Below the pieces are notes generated by a model, which worked only from the letters and a program-made list of their open reading frames with translations, did no database searches and was not told where the DNA came from. The position numbers and the translations under genes were made by a program. Positions 16,521 to 24,713 of a stretch of DNA of 26,774 bases are shown one piece after another. Each line of letters begins with the position of its first letter. Positions within the stretch are counted from its first letter, which is position 1. Location: contig CAAEQN010000077.1 of NCBI GenBank assembly GCA_900758165.1, positions 1 through 26,774 of the forward strand, in the 5' to 3' direction. Source of the DNA: Clostridia bacterium. Lineage in GTDB: Bacteria; Bacillota; Clostridia; TANB77; CAG-508.

Positions 16521-18029
16521 ATGGACTGGTATGAGAACAACCAAATTGACCAAAAAAATGAGAAAAGCAAAAAAATAATCAAAATAATGATAATTTTATT
16601 AGTAATAATGTTTGTATTAGCTATAGTTATACTTTGCTATATAAGCTATTTGAAAAATAAACAACTAAAATTCTATATTGACGATGTTGCGACAACTATA
16701 GATAATGATATGTTTTTGATCCAAGATGATGACGTTTATATATCAATTAGAGATATTTCAAGCAAAATTGGTTATAGTATTAATAATGGGGAATATAAAA
16801 ATCCATTTTCAGAAGACACAACTAAATGTTATTTAGATAATTCTTATGAAACAGTTTCTTATATTTCTGGTTCAAATGTAATATATAAACTATTAACTAA
16901 AAATAATAGTGATGACAAAGATTATGAATACTACGAAATAAGTAAGCCAGTAATAGTAAAAAATAATAAACTATATACAATTTCTGATGGACTTAGCAAA
17001 GGCTGTAATTTAGTATTTTCATATACAAAAACAAATAATACTATAAAAATATATACATTGCCATATTTGGTAAAACACTATACAAATGAAATTGAAGAAG
17101 CTGCAATAAGTGAAGATAGCAATTTTGCAAATCAAAAAGCACTATTATATGATATGATAGTTGTAAAAAATACAGCAAATAAGTACGGTGTAAACAATCT
17201 AAAAAATGAAAGTATTATTGGTGAAAAATATAGAGAAATTACATTTGTAGAATATTCTCAAGAATTTATAGTAAAAACAGACGAAGGTAAAGTTGGAATA
17301 ATTACTAAAGACGGAAAAACTAAAATAAATCCAGACTATAGTAGTATAAAAGAAATCAATAAAGATTTGGAATTATATTTAGTTTCAAACAATGGAAAAT
17401 ACGGTGTAGTAAACAAAAACGGAAAAGCAATAATACCTTTAGATTATGAAACTATAGGAGTTAGTTTAAAAGACTTCCCTAAAAATGATATAGACAATAG
17501 ATATATATTATATGACAAATGTATTCCAGTAAAAAAAGATAACAAATGGGGATTACTTGACTTGAATGGAAATGTAATATTACCTATAGAATATAGTGCT
17601 CTAGGTTGCAAGGAAAATACATCTAAAAGTTCATTATCAATTAACTTAATATTAATACCAGAATATAGAGCAATAGTTGTTTGCAAAGATAGATTATATG
17701 GGTTAGTTAATTGGTCAGGGAAAGAATTAATTCCTGCAGGTACTACAGATATGTATGCAATAGAATCTTCTTCAGAGAAAAAATACTATTTAACATATAA
17801 TAATGAAACAATGAACATAGTAGAATATTTAACAAAAATGGGAATAAAACCTTTTGAAGATGAGAAAAGTGGTAATATAACAGAACAAACAAATGAAACT
17901 AATTTGACTAATACTGCAAGCACAGAAAATAATACAAATACAACAAATGAAACAAATAATACAACAGGAGAAGGGGCAAATCAAAACCGAGAGAATAATA
18001 AAGTAACAAACAATGTTACAGCACAATAA
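16521..18029 (+). CDS. Membrane-anchored WG-repeat protein, 502 aa
   Basis: A basic N-terminus precedes one transmembrane helix at about 21-41. Residues ~50-180 resemble a stalk-type domain (FYIDDVATTI, then DVYISIRDISSKIGYSI). From about 205 to 420 there are at least five WG/KWG-type beta repeats: KYGVNNLKNESII, KVGIITKDGKTKINPDY, KYGVVNKNGKAIIPLDY, KWGLLDLNGNVILPIEY and LYGLVNWSGKELIPAG. The last ~50 residues are Asn/Thr low complexity, like a wall-spanning or glycosylated tail, with no LPxTG motif. WG-repeat proteins are usually extracellular and bind peptides or glycans, but the ligand is unknown. ATG 16521 has AAGGGGG at good spacing. It occupies the position after tgt where many Clostridia have yajC. 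Confidence 0.85.
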   Translation: MDWYENNQIDQKNEKSKKIIKIMIILLVIMFVLAIVILCYISYLKNKQLKFYIDDVATTIDNDMFLIQDDDVYISIRDISSKIGYSINNGEYKNPFSEDTTKCYLDNSYETVSYISGSNVIYKLLTKNNSDDKDYEYYEISKPVIVKNNKLYTISDGLSKGCNLVFSYTKTNNTIKIYTLPYLVKHYTNEIEEAAISEDSNFANQKALLYDMIVVKNTANKYGVNNLKNESIIGEKYREITFVEYSQEFIVKTDEGKVGIITKDGKTKINPDYSSIKEINKDLELYLVSNNGKYGVVNKNGKAIIPLDYETIGVSLKDFPKNDIDNRYILYDKCIPVKKDNKWGLLDLNGNVILPIEYSALGCKENTSKSSLSINLILIPEYRAIVVCKDRLYGLVNWSGKELIPAGTTDMYAIESSSEKKYYLTYNNETMNIVEYLTKMGIKPFEDEKSGNITEQTNETNLTNTASTENNTNTTNETNNTTGEGANQNRENNKVTNNVTAQ

Positions 18030-18121
18030 TAGTTTTAATAAATAAAAAATTAACATTTTAACTATTATTAATAGAATAAAAAATATATAGTAAAATTAAA
18101 TATAAATTAAACATAAAAACA

Positions 18122-18169
18122 CTCCAATTATAATATATTATAATAATTAATTATAATTGGAGGTTTTTT
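18122..18169 (+). terminator. Terminator whose 3' arm contains the next gene's Shine-Dalgarno
   Basis: CTCCAATTATAAT (18122-18134) pairs perfectly with ATTATAATTGGAG (18150-18162), followed by GTTTTTT. This is a canonical intrinsic terminator shape for the WG-repeat gene. The GGAGG of its 3' arm (18159-18163) lies 8 bases before ATG 18172, so the ribosome binding site of the next gene is inside the stem. Confidence 0.75.
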
Positions 18170-18171
18170 AT

Positions 18172-18588
18172 ATGAATATAAAAGATATAGCAAGAAATTC
18201 AACTAACGAAAAAAATTCTAAAATATACAACATTTTTAGAGGAAGTTTAGTAGCAATTTTAATTACTATAATATCTTTATTAATATTTTCGATACTTCTT
18301 ACACATACTAATATAAGTGAGAAATCTATTGTGCCTGTAATAACAATAATAACAGCAGTGAGCATTTTAACAGGAAGCATCTTAAGTGTTTCAAAGATAG
18401 AAAATAGAGGACTTTTTAATGGAGCTTTAGTAGGATTGATATATATATTGGCAATATATATATTATCAAGTATAATTAACAAAAATTTTGCAATAAATTT
18501 AAATAGTTTAATATTAATAAGTTCAGCCGTCATATCAGGAATGATGGGAGGCATTATAGGTGTCAATATGAATAACAAAAAGAGATAA
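18172..18588 (+). CDS. TIGR04086 family membrane protein (DUF3792-like), 138 aa
   Basis: A small polytopic membrane protein with four predicted helices: VAILITIISLLIFSILL, then VPVITIITAVSILTGSI, GALVGLIYILAIYILSS and LILISSAVISGMMGGIIGV. The Gly-rich last helix (SGMMGGIIGVN) and the size fit the TIGR04086 family, which in Clostridia lies between tgt/yajC and secD. Function is unknown; its neighbourhood suggests a link to membrane protein export. ATG 18172 is used rather than the in-frame ATG 18157, because GGAGG lies at 18159-18163 and the upstream ATG would start within the terminator stem. The SCIFF peptide and its radical SAM maturase, often near this gene, are absent. Confidence 0.8.
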   Translation: MNIKDIARNSTNEKNSKIYNIFRGSLVAILITIISLLIFSILLTHTNISEKSIVPVITIITAVSILTGSILSVSKIENRGLFNGALVGLIYILAIYILSSIINKNFAINLNSLILISSAVISGMMGGIIGVNMNNKKR

Positions 18589-18624
18589 TTTTATACAAAA
18601 TTTACAGAATTTATCTTCAAATAG

Positions 18625-18653
18625 TTGATATTTTTTGATAGATGGGGTAAAAT
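18625..18653 (+). promoter_or_regulatory. Predicted promoter of the HD-secD-secF unit
   Basis: TTGATA at 18625-18630, 17 bases, TAAAAT at 18648-18653. The start codon is only 19 bases further, so the leader would be about 12 bases, just enough for the CGGAGG site. Confidence 0.65.
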
Positions 18654-18672
18654 TTAACAGTACGGAGGAAAA

Positions 18673-19332
18673 ATGGTAACTTTTTCGGATGTAAAAGAAA
18701 ATAAGGAAATTAACAATTTAATTTTAAGTTCTCAAGAACAATTAGATGTTTTAGGATACACAGAGCATGCTAAAAGGCATATAAATATTGTATCAAATAG
18801 AGCAGCTGAAGTATTGCAAAAATTAGGCTATGATGAACACAGGGTAGAATTAGCAAAAATAGCTGGATATATGCATGATATAGGAAATGCAGTTAATAGA
18901 ACAGACCATGCACATTCAGGAGCAATACTTGCTTACCAAATATTAAAGGATATGGGAATGAATATATCTGATAGAACAGAAATAATGATGGCTATAGGAA
19001 ACCATGATGAAGCAACAGGAACAGCAATTAGTGATATATCCGCAGCTTTAATTTTAGCAGATAAGTCTGATGTTCATAGAAATAGAGTTAGAAATCAAAA
19101 CATGTCCAAATTTGATAAACATGATAAAGTAAACTATGCCGTAACAAATTCAGACTTTACTATTGATGCAGAAAAGAGAATAGTAACACTAAACTTAACT
19201 ATAGATAGAAAAATTTGTTCAGTACTTGACTATTTTGAAATATTTATGGATAGAACAATGATGAGTAAGCATGCTGCAAAATATCTTAATATATGGTTTG
19301 AACTACTTATTAATGAATCAAAATTGTTATAA
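18673..19332 (+). CDS. HD-domain phosphohydrolase, 219 aa
   Basis: The HD-superfamily metal ligands are visible in order: His36 (EHAKRHINIV), His68-Asp69 (GYMHDIGNAV), His111 (IGNHDEAT) and Asp130 (LILADKSDVHR). Proteins of this type hydrolyse phosphate esters of nucleotides or signalling molecules; the substrate of this branch is not known to me. The C-terminal part (FTIDAEKRIVTLNLTIDRKIC) is a beta-rich extension, followed by a helical end with the motif MMSKHAAKYLN. ATG 18673 has CGGAGG at ideal spacing. secD follows after 26 bases. The order HD protein-secD-secF is common in Clostridia, suggesting co-regulation rather than a proven functional link. Confidence 0.85.
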   Translation: MVTFSDVKENKEINNLILSSQEQLDVLGYTEHAKRHINIVSNRAAEVLQKLGYDEHRVELAKIAGYMHDIGNAVNRTDHAHSGAILAYQILKDMGMNISDRTEIMMAIGNHDEATGTAISDISAALILADKSDVHRNRVRNQNMSKFDKHDKVNYAVTNSDFTIDAEKRIVTLNLTIDRKICSVLDYFEIFMDRTMMSKHAAKYLNIWFELLINESKLL

Positions 19333-19358
19333 TAAATAAAAAAATGGAGGAAATAAAA

Positions 19359-20843
19359 TTGAAAACAACAAAACAAAACAAATTATCACTAAAATTATTA
19401 GGAAAAATTTTTGCAATAGTCTTAATACTATTATTATCTTTAATTTCGTTTGCAGGAATTTATAAGATGGACAAAAATGCAATGAAAAACTTAATACCTA
19501 AATATAAATTAGGAATGGATTTGTATGGAGCAAGGAATATAAAAATTAAAGTAGATGACAGTACTGAAACTAAAAAATATGATTCAGAAGGAAATTTAAT
19601 TACAGAAGATTCAGAAACTACGGATGAAAATGTTACTGAAAAAGAAGAGCCAATAAATGCTCCAGAATCTTTAACATTAGATAATTATCAAGCTACAAGA
19701 GATACTATAATAAAAAGATTAGAATATATGAAAGTCTCTGACTATCTTATAAGATTTGATGAAGCAACAGGAGAAATCAATTTAGAAATTCCAGAAGATA
19801 GTAATGCAGATTATATTTCACAATATGTTATCACAAAAGGAGAATTTAAAATATCTGATAATGATACACAAGAAGTATTATTAGATAATAGTGACATAAA
19901 AAAAGCTGAAGTTCAATATAACACAACTTCTACAGGAACTACTGTATACTTAAAAATAGAGTTCAACAAAGAAGGAAAAGAAAAATTAAAAGAAATATCT
20001 AATACTTATGTATCAAAAAAAGATGATGAAGGAAATGATGTTACTAAAAAAATAAAAATGACATTAGATGACCAAACAATAATGACAACATCTTTTGGAG
20101 AAGAAATTTCAGATGGAATAATAGAAATATCAATAGGTAATAGTTCAAATTCATCTGAACTACAATCTTATTTAAGACAAGCATCAAATATTGCAGTATT
20201 TTTAAACACAAATCCAATGCCTATAACATACAAAATAGAATTAAATAGATTTGTTTATTCAGACATAACATCAAGCACAATTAAAACAATAGTAATAATA
20301 TTTGCAATAATAGCTATATTAATGATAGCTTATGCAATAATTAGATTTAGATTAAATGGACTAATGGGAGCAATAGTAGATATAGGATTTGCAGCAATTC
20401 TATTATTAGCAATAAGATATTGTAATGTTACATTAACATTAACCGGACTATTTACTATAGCAATTGCTTGTGTATTAGCATATATAATTACAATGCTTAT
20501 ATTACAACAATATAAAAATAATAAAGACAAAGAAATAGTAAAGAAGAATATTAAAAAATTATTAAAGAATGTTTTAATAGTATCAATTCCATTAATGGCT
20601 ATGGCAATAACATTTTCATTAACAAATTATGAAGCAATATCAAGTATTGGAATGGTTTTATTCTGGTCAATTTTAATAATATTCATATATGGACTTATAA
20701 TATTGCCAGTAGGTTTATTTGAGACAAACAAAGATACTAAAAAAAGTAAAGAAAAAACAAACAAAAAGAACTCTTTAAAAAATAAGTCAAATGATAACAA
20801 ACAAAAAGATAATAAAACAAAAAAAGAAGAGAATAAAAAATAA
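19359..20843 (+). CDS. secD: Protein translocase subunit SecD (divergent)
   Basis: SecD with SecF uses proton flow to pull exported proteins across the membrane after SecA/SecYEG. TTG 19359 is preferred to the in-frame ATG 19344, because GGAGG at 19346-19350 sits 8 bases before the TTG; this gives 494 residues. TM1 is at about 15-34. LGMDLYGARNIKI (51-63) corresponds to the usual LGLDLxGG motif but lacks its second Gly. The P1-like periplasmic region spans about 60-305 (YQATRDTIIKRLEYM, then FDEATGEINLEIPE). Five more helices follow from about 310, including TIKTIVIIFAIIAILMIAYA. The tail is strongly Lys/Asn rich. Divergence is higher than in typical SecD, but the domain plan is intact. Confidence 0.88.
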   Translation: MKTTKQNKLSLKLLGKIFAIVLILLLSLISFAGIYKMDKNAMKNLIPKYKLGMDLYGARNIKIKVDDSTETKKYDSEGNLITEDSETTDENVTEKEEPINAPESLTLDNYQATRDTIIKRLEYMKVSDYLIRFDEATGEINLEIPEDSNADYISQYVITKGEFKISDNDTQEVLLDNSDIKKAEVQYNTTSTGTTVYLKIEFNKEGKEKLKEISNTYVSKKDDEGNDVTKKIKMTLDDQTIMTTSFGEEISDGIIEISIGNSSNSSELQSYLRQASNIAVFLNTNPMPITYKIELNRFVYSDITSSTIKTIVIIFAIIAILMIAYAIIRFRLNGLMGAIVDIGFAAILLLAIRYCNVTLTLTGLFTIAIACVLAYIITMLILQQYKNNKDKEIVKKNIKKLLKNVLIVSIPLMAMAITFSLTNYEAISSIGMVLFWSILIIFIYGLIILPVGLFETNKDTKKSKEKTNKKNSLKNKSNDNKQKDNKTKKEENKK

Positions 20844-20887
20844 ATAAACTATTAAAAACATTACAAAAAGTAGAAAGGAAAATAATA

Positions 20888-21520
20888 ATGAAAAAAATAA
20901 TTCGAATACTATTAATATGTTTAATAATTGCTGGTACAATTGTAATATCAACAATTGGATTTAATGTTGGAATTAAGTATTCTGCAAATACTCAAATTAG
21001 TATAAATATGAAACAAGAATTTAATGTACAAGACGTTAAAAAAATAGCAAAAGAAGTTTTTAAAAACCAACCTGTATTAGTACAACAAGTAGAAATATAT
21101 AAAGACATGGCTCAAATAACTGTAAAAGAAGCATCTGAAGAACAAATAAATGAACTAAATCAAAAAATCAACGAAAAATATGGTTTAGAGAATAAGATTG
21201 AAGATTTATATGTTACTAATAATTCAAATGTAAAATTAAAAACAATAGCAAATCAATATAAAATACCAATTGCTATAGTTAGCATTATTGTGATATTATA
21301 TGCAATGGTATTATATAGAAAATTAGGAATATGGAAAGTATTATATACTACAGCACTAAATATGATAGTTCCACAAACTATATTATTTAGCGTATATGCA
21401 GTAACAAGATTACCAATAAATAGAGCGACTGCTGTAATATCTATTATGGTTTATATAAGTTCAATAATTTTAAGTTTTGTACACTTATCAAAGAAAAAGA
21501 ATGAATTAATAGAAAAATAA
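20888..21520 (+). CDS. secF: SecF-like translocase subunit, shortened (210 aa)
   Basis: TM1 is at about 5-26, followed by GFNVGIKYSANTQISI, which aligns with SecF's GxDFxGGTQIxI but has lost both Gly of the GG pair. An exported domain of ~95 residues (NVQDVKKIAKEVF to KIEDLYVT) is followed by only about three hydrophobic segments (125-146, 150-172 and 177-200). Canonical SecF is around 300 residues with six helices, so about two helices are missing. The reading frame is clean, with a ribosome binding site (GAAAGGAA) and a strong terminator behind, so this is not a frameshifted pseudogene. The SecF call rests on position after secD plus the degenerate motif. RecJ, which often follows secF in Clostridia, is absent. 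Confidence 0.75.
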   Translation: MKKIIRILLICLIIAGTIVISTIGFNVGIKYSANTQISINMKQEFNVQDVKKIAKEVFKNQPVLVQQVEIYKDMAQITVKEASEEQINELNQKINEKYGLENKIEDLYVTNNSNVKLKTIANQYKIPIAIVSIIVILYAMVLYRKLGIWKVLYTTALNMIVPQTILFSVYAVTRLPINRATAVISIMVYISSIILSFVHLSKKKNELIEK

Positions 21521-21553
21521 ATTAATGTAGATAAATAAAAGATTAACATAAAG

Positions 21554-21599
21554 AAGTTATTAATAATAAAATATAATATATTATTAATAACTTTTTTTT
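21554..21599 (+). terminator. Strong intrinsic terminator of the secDF unit
   Basis: AAGTTATTAATAATA (21554-21568) pairs perfectly over 15 bp with 21579-21593, with a 10-base loop. The run of eight T (21592-21599) overlaps the end of the stem. Confidence 0.85.
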
Positions 21600-21655
21600 A
21601 TGTAAGCTCATATAATTACATTCAAAAGTTATAAGAAGATGGAGGAATTAATTAT

Positions 21656-21970
21656 ATGAAATTTAAAAATTTATATAAAAGGCTTTTCTTTAGAAGTAAA
21701 GCACAAGATTTAGATTATAATGAGGCAATGGAAATTTATAATAAACAAAATGCTATTTTAATAGATGTTCGTTCAGCAGATGAATACGAAAAAAAGCATA
21801 TTCAAGGAGCAATAAATATACCAGTATATGAAATAGAAAATATAAAAAATGAGATAAGAGATAAAGATGCACTTATATTGCTATATTGTTCAACAGGGAA
21901 AAGGAGCAACATAGCAAAAGAAGTATTACTTCAAAATGGATATAAGAATGTCTACACATTTAATATGTAA
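21656..21970 (+). CDS. Single-domain rhodanese-like sulfurtransferase, 104 aa
   Basis: One rhodanese fold: ILIDVRSADEYEKKHIQGAINIP (residues 34-56) is the usual N-terminal block, and the active-site loop is CSTGKRS with Cys78 in the CxxGxR form typical of thiosulfate or persulfide-handling rhodaneses. The C-terminal part is NGYKNVYTFNM. A basic, aromatic N-terminus (MKFKNLYKRLFFRSK) precedes the domain but is too polar for a membrane helix. ATG 21656 has TGGAGG at good spacing. It is a single-gene unit between two terminators. The physiological sulfur acceptor cannot be told. Confidence 0.9.
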   Translation: MKFKNLYKRLFFRSKAQDLDYNEAMEIYNKQNAILIDVRSADEYEKKHIQGAINIPVYEIENIKNEIRDKDALILLYCSTGKRSNIAKEVLLQNGYKNVYTFNM

Positions 21971-21976
21971 AAAATA

Positions 21977-22011
21977 TTAGCCAATAATAGATTAGTTTAT
22001 TGGCTAAATTT
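21977..22011. terminator. Bidirectional terminator between rhodanese and ytxC
   Basis: TTAGCCAATAA (21977-21987) pairs with TTATTGGCTAA (21997-22007) over 11 bp, with T-rich sequence following on the plus strand and A-rich sequence before it for the minus strand. The stop codon of the minus-strand gene lies in the right arm. Confidence 0.8.
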
Positions 22012-22893
22012 TGTATTTATTAGTCTATAGGTCTGACAAATGTTGCAATCTGTACAAATAGTAATAATATCTCTAAAAATAAGTTTTAAAGTATTTATAA
22101 AATCATCAGAAGGAGAAATTAAATGAATTATAATCTTTTGTGGTAATAAAGAAAGCAAAGAATTTAAAGCATAATCATTAGACGAAAATGTAATATCTGA
22201 TAAATAATTAACAGATAAATTATTTTTTGTTAAAGATATTATATTTTTATCCTTGTCTAGCAAAATAGATTCTTCATTTACATATACCAAATGTATTAAA
22301 TCTGTTTTAGGAGTTTGAGAATCAATATACATTTTTAATAAATTTATAAATTCTGAATATTCTCTATTAATAATAAACTTGTTGACTGAAAAGTCTAGGA
22401 TGTTATTTAAGCAATTTATATAATCTGAAGTTCTAAAAGTAATAAAGCCATCTAAAAAGATAGACTTATTGTAGGTTATATATTTTAATATACTACACCA
22501 TAAATAATTTATTCTATTATTAATTTCGTTAGATATAGATGAATCTATATCTTTATCTAAAAGTACAGAGCTGGAATTAGAATTATTTAAAATAAAATAA
22601 CAATTGTCTTCTATTGAAATAATATCTTCATTATCAAAATAGAAATAGTCTAATAAAAGTAGATTGTGTATAATTAAATATTCGTAATTATCTATAACAC
22701 ATTTAGTCAAAACTGAAGATAGCTCATTGTAAAAAACAGATGTATTATCTCCCAAATAATGAACAATAATATTATGATATTTTGAAAAATGTTTGTGTAT
22801 AAAAACAATGTTATCTAAATCTATTTTAGATATGTTGTTCATCAAATAAGTTATAACATTATTTTTGTTAGTTTTTATGCATAGGGAAATCAT
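21997..22893 (-). CDS. ytxC: YtxC-like sporulation protein, 298 aa
   Basis: The C-terminal block LSLLPQKIIIHLISPSDDFINTLKLIF followed by ITICTDCNICQ is what I recognise from the YtxC family (a sporulation protein conserved in Bacilli and Clostridia, function unknown). The N-terminal two thirds are poorly conserved, rich in Asn, Ile and Tyr, with a preceding block FITFRTSDYINCLNNILDFSVNKFI that also fits YtxC. The start at 22893 (MISLCIKTNKNN) is chosen because GGAGG lies 8 bases upstream on the minus strand; the in-frame ATG at 22914 has no site. No convincing sigma-A promoter was seen upstream, compatible with sporulation control but not evidence for it. It is separated from the GH57 gene by a terminator. 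Confidence 0.75.
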   Translation of the reverse strand: MISLCIKTNKNNVITYLMNNISKIDLDNIVFIHKHFSKYHNIIVHYLGDNTSVFYNELSSVLTKCVIDNYEYLIIHNLLLLDYFYFDNEDIISIEDNCYFILNNSNSSSVLLDKDIDSSISNEINNRINYLWCSILKYITYNKSIFLDGFITFRTSDYINCLNNILDFSVNKFIINREYSEFINLLKMYIDSQTPKTDLIHLVYVNEESILLDKDKNIISLTKNNLSVNYLSDITFSSNDYALNSLLSLLPQKIIIHLISPSDDFINTLKLIFRDIITICTDCNICQTYRLINTKFSQ

Positions 22894-22972
22894 TATAAAA
22901 TCCTCCAAAAGCAATATGTATAAAATTAGTATTTACAAAAAAGTGCTTGATATACATATAATATTCAAAAAC

Positions 22973-23010
22973 AAAATAATAAGCTACAATAAAATGTAAC
23001 TTATTATTTT
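22973..23010 (-). terminator. Terminator of the GH57 gene (minus strand)
   Basis: AAAATAATAAG-C-TACA (22973-22988) pairs with TGTA-A-CTTATTATTTT (22995-23010): 15 pairs with one mismatch and a 6-base loop. On the minus strand it is followed by GTTTTTG. Confidence 0.7.
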
Positions 23011-23030
23011 GCTTTTATATTGAACTTAAA

Positions 23031-24626
23031 TTAAATATAAATAGTATAATCAATTTCTGGAAAAATACAATCAATTTCATTTATATTTTTTAGAAACTTT
23101 TCATCAATTTTATTATTTTTTATTTGCAGATATAATTTTGTAAATCTTCCAATATGATCTTTTACTCTTTTCTTTGCATAATCTACCATTGTGCCATTAG
23201 TAATAATAAATAACCAATCACTACTTTGTGCAAGAAGCAATTCCCTTGCACATTGGTTTAAAGCCTTTCTCCTTAAGCTACCATCAGGCTCATTAGGAAA
23301 TAGATTTGCAAGTTCAACCATTCTGTCCCCAGCAGTATGTAAATGTCTATGTATATAATCATTAGTTTGATTTAACCAAACTTCACTATAACCATTAGCA
23401 CCCCAACTAGATCTACAAGGAGTGGAAATTTGAATATTTGGATATCTATCTATATACTCACTAGGAGTGATTAAATCAAAATCACACTTATCATAGTATA
23501 TTTTTTTAAATAATGAATAAAGCCAATTTGGACCTTCATACCACCAATGACCATATAATTCAGCATCATAAGGACATAAAACAATTGGTGGATTTTGTGT
23601 AAATGATGCAGCATCAGTTATTTGCTTTTGCCTAGAATCAAAAAAATGACCTGCCTGCTTGTCCACTGAATCTTGCGCCCATTGCAAATTATAATAATCT
23701 TTTTGGCAATCTTTTCCGGTGATTCTATAATATTTAATACCAGTGGGAACTCTTGCACCATTGCAAGCAATATAAGGTTTTATATAATCATAAGGAGCAT
23801 CATAACCAATATCTCTGTACCATTCTCTATAATTAAAATCTCCAGGGTACCCATTAATAGAGCTCCAAACCTGTCTAGATGATTCTAAATCTCTACCAAA
23901 TGCAACAATTCCTTCTGGAGAAACTATTGGAGCCAAAGTTCCATAAATAGGGATAGGGTTTGCATATAAAATACCATGTGTTTCAGTAATAACATATTCA
24001 ATTCCGAATTCTTTTAAGTACTTATCTGCTTCTGGAACATAGCCACATTCTGGAAGCCAGATACCTCTAGGCTTTCTTCCAAAATATTTTTCATAACATT
24101 TTACGCCAACTGCAATTTGAGCTCTAACAGTTTTTTCATTAACATATAAAATAGGAAAGTAGCCATGTGTTGCACCGCAAGTTATAATCTCTAAAACACC
24201 AATATCTTGAAAATACTTAAATCCAGAAATAATATTACAATTATACATATCTCTAAATACATGTAAATCATTTGTATATCTATCAACATAATATTTTGCT
24301 AAATTTTTAACAGTTTCATTGTCCGAATTTCTAACAACTTCTTTTTTTGCAAGTTCAATATGCTTTTGCAAATATTTTATATACCTATCTTGCAATAATT
24401 TATTATCAAGCATATTTAATAAAGGTGGAGTCATAGACATTGTAATTCTAAAATCCACTTTTTCTTCTTCTAGTTTTTTGAAATTTAAAAGAAGGGGAAT
24501 GTAGGTTTCTGAAATTGCTTCAAAAAGCCACTGTTCTTCTAAATAATCTTCACTTTCTGGATGGTGAACAAAAGGTAAATGAGCATGAAGCACAAAGCTT
24601 ACATATCCTTTTGGATTACGTTTCAT
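23031..24626 (-). CDS. Glycoside hydrolase family 57, probable 1,4-alpha-glucan branching enzyme
   Basis: GH57 branching enzymes cut alpha-1,4 glucan chains and re-attach them by alpha-1,6 bonds. Conserved regions in order: HAHLPFVHHPE (residues 14-24), GATHGYFP (151-158), WLPECGYVPE with nucleophile Glu193, PYDAELYGHWWYEG with acid/base Asp354, and SSWGANGYSEVWLN (407-419). The catalytic pair is at almost the same positions as in the archaeal and Thermus branching enzymes. The C-terminal helical domain (GSLRRKALNQCARELLLAQSS, DWLFIITNG) is the DUF1957 type. Length 531 is normal. ATG is preceded by GAGGAG on the minus strand. The DUF4912 gene lies directly upstream, 80 bases away. No glycogen synthase or glgC is present in the window, so the glucan pathway must be completed elsewhere. 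Confidence 0.92.
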   Translation of the reverse strand: MKRNPKGYVSFVLHAHLPFVHHPESEDYLEEQWLFEAISETYIPLLLNFKKLEEEKVDFRITMSMTPPLLNMLDNKLLQDRYIKYLQKHIELAKKEVVRNSDNETVKNLAKYYVDRYTNDLHVFRDMYNCNIISGFKYFQDIGVLEIITCGATHGYFPILYVNEKTVRAQIAVGVKCYEKYFGRKPRGIWLPECGYVPEADKYLKEFGIEYVITETHGILYANPIPIYGTLAPIVSPEGIVAFGRDLESSRQVWSSINGYPGDFNYREWYRDIGYDAPYDYIKPYIACNGARVPTGIKYYRITGKDCQKDYYNLQWAQDSVDKQAGHFFDSRQKQITDAASFTQNPPIVLCPYDAELYGHWWYEGPNWLYSLFKKIYYDKCDFDLITPSEYIDRYPNIQISTPCRSSWGANGYSEVWLNQTNDYIHRHLHTAGDRMVELANLFPNEPDGSLRRKALNQCARELLLAQSSDWLFIITNGTMVDYAKKRVKDHIGRFTKLYLQIKNNKIDEKFLKNINEIDCIFPEIDYTIYI

Positions 24627-24658
24627 AATTAAAATCTCCTCATAAATATTTGTTTTGT

Positions 24659-24713
24659 TAAATAAAATTTAAGTGCCAGCACAAAAGGAGAGGCACATAT
24701 TAAATTTTATTTA
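24659..24713 (-). repeat. Long interrupted hairpin between DUF4912 and GH57 genes
   Basis: TAAATAAAATTTAA (24659-24672) plus GTGCC (24673-24677) pair with GGCAC (24692-24696) and 24700-24713, with a 3-base bulge at 24697-24699 and a 14-base loop. The DUF4912 stop codon (24707-24709) lies in one arm. On the minus strand the 3' arm is followed by CAAAACAAAT, not a T-run, so it may be a processing or stability element or a weak terminator. Confidence 0.6.

Noticed and set aside
18168..18578. 136-codon minus-strand frame opposite the TIGR04086 gene
   Set aside because: Mirror of a membrane protein gene: hydrophobic codons read hydrophobic on both strands. The plus frame has GGAGG and the expected family and context.
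18589..18672. Possible SCIFF six-cysteine peptide gene, expected near TIGR04086 in Clostridia
   Set aside because: No Cys-rich short frame exists here; the interval holds only the promoter and ribosome site of the HD gene.
20888..21520. secF as a pseudogene
   Set aside because: Although short and divergent, it has one uninterrupted frame, a ribosome site and a following strong terminator, so it reads as an intact gene.
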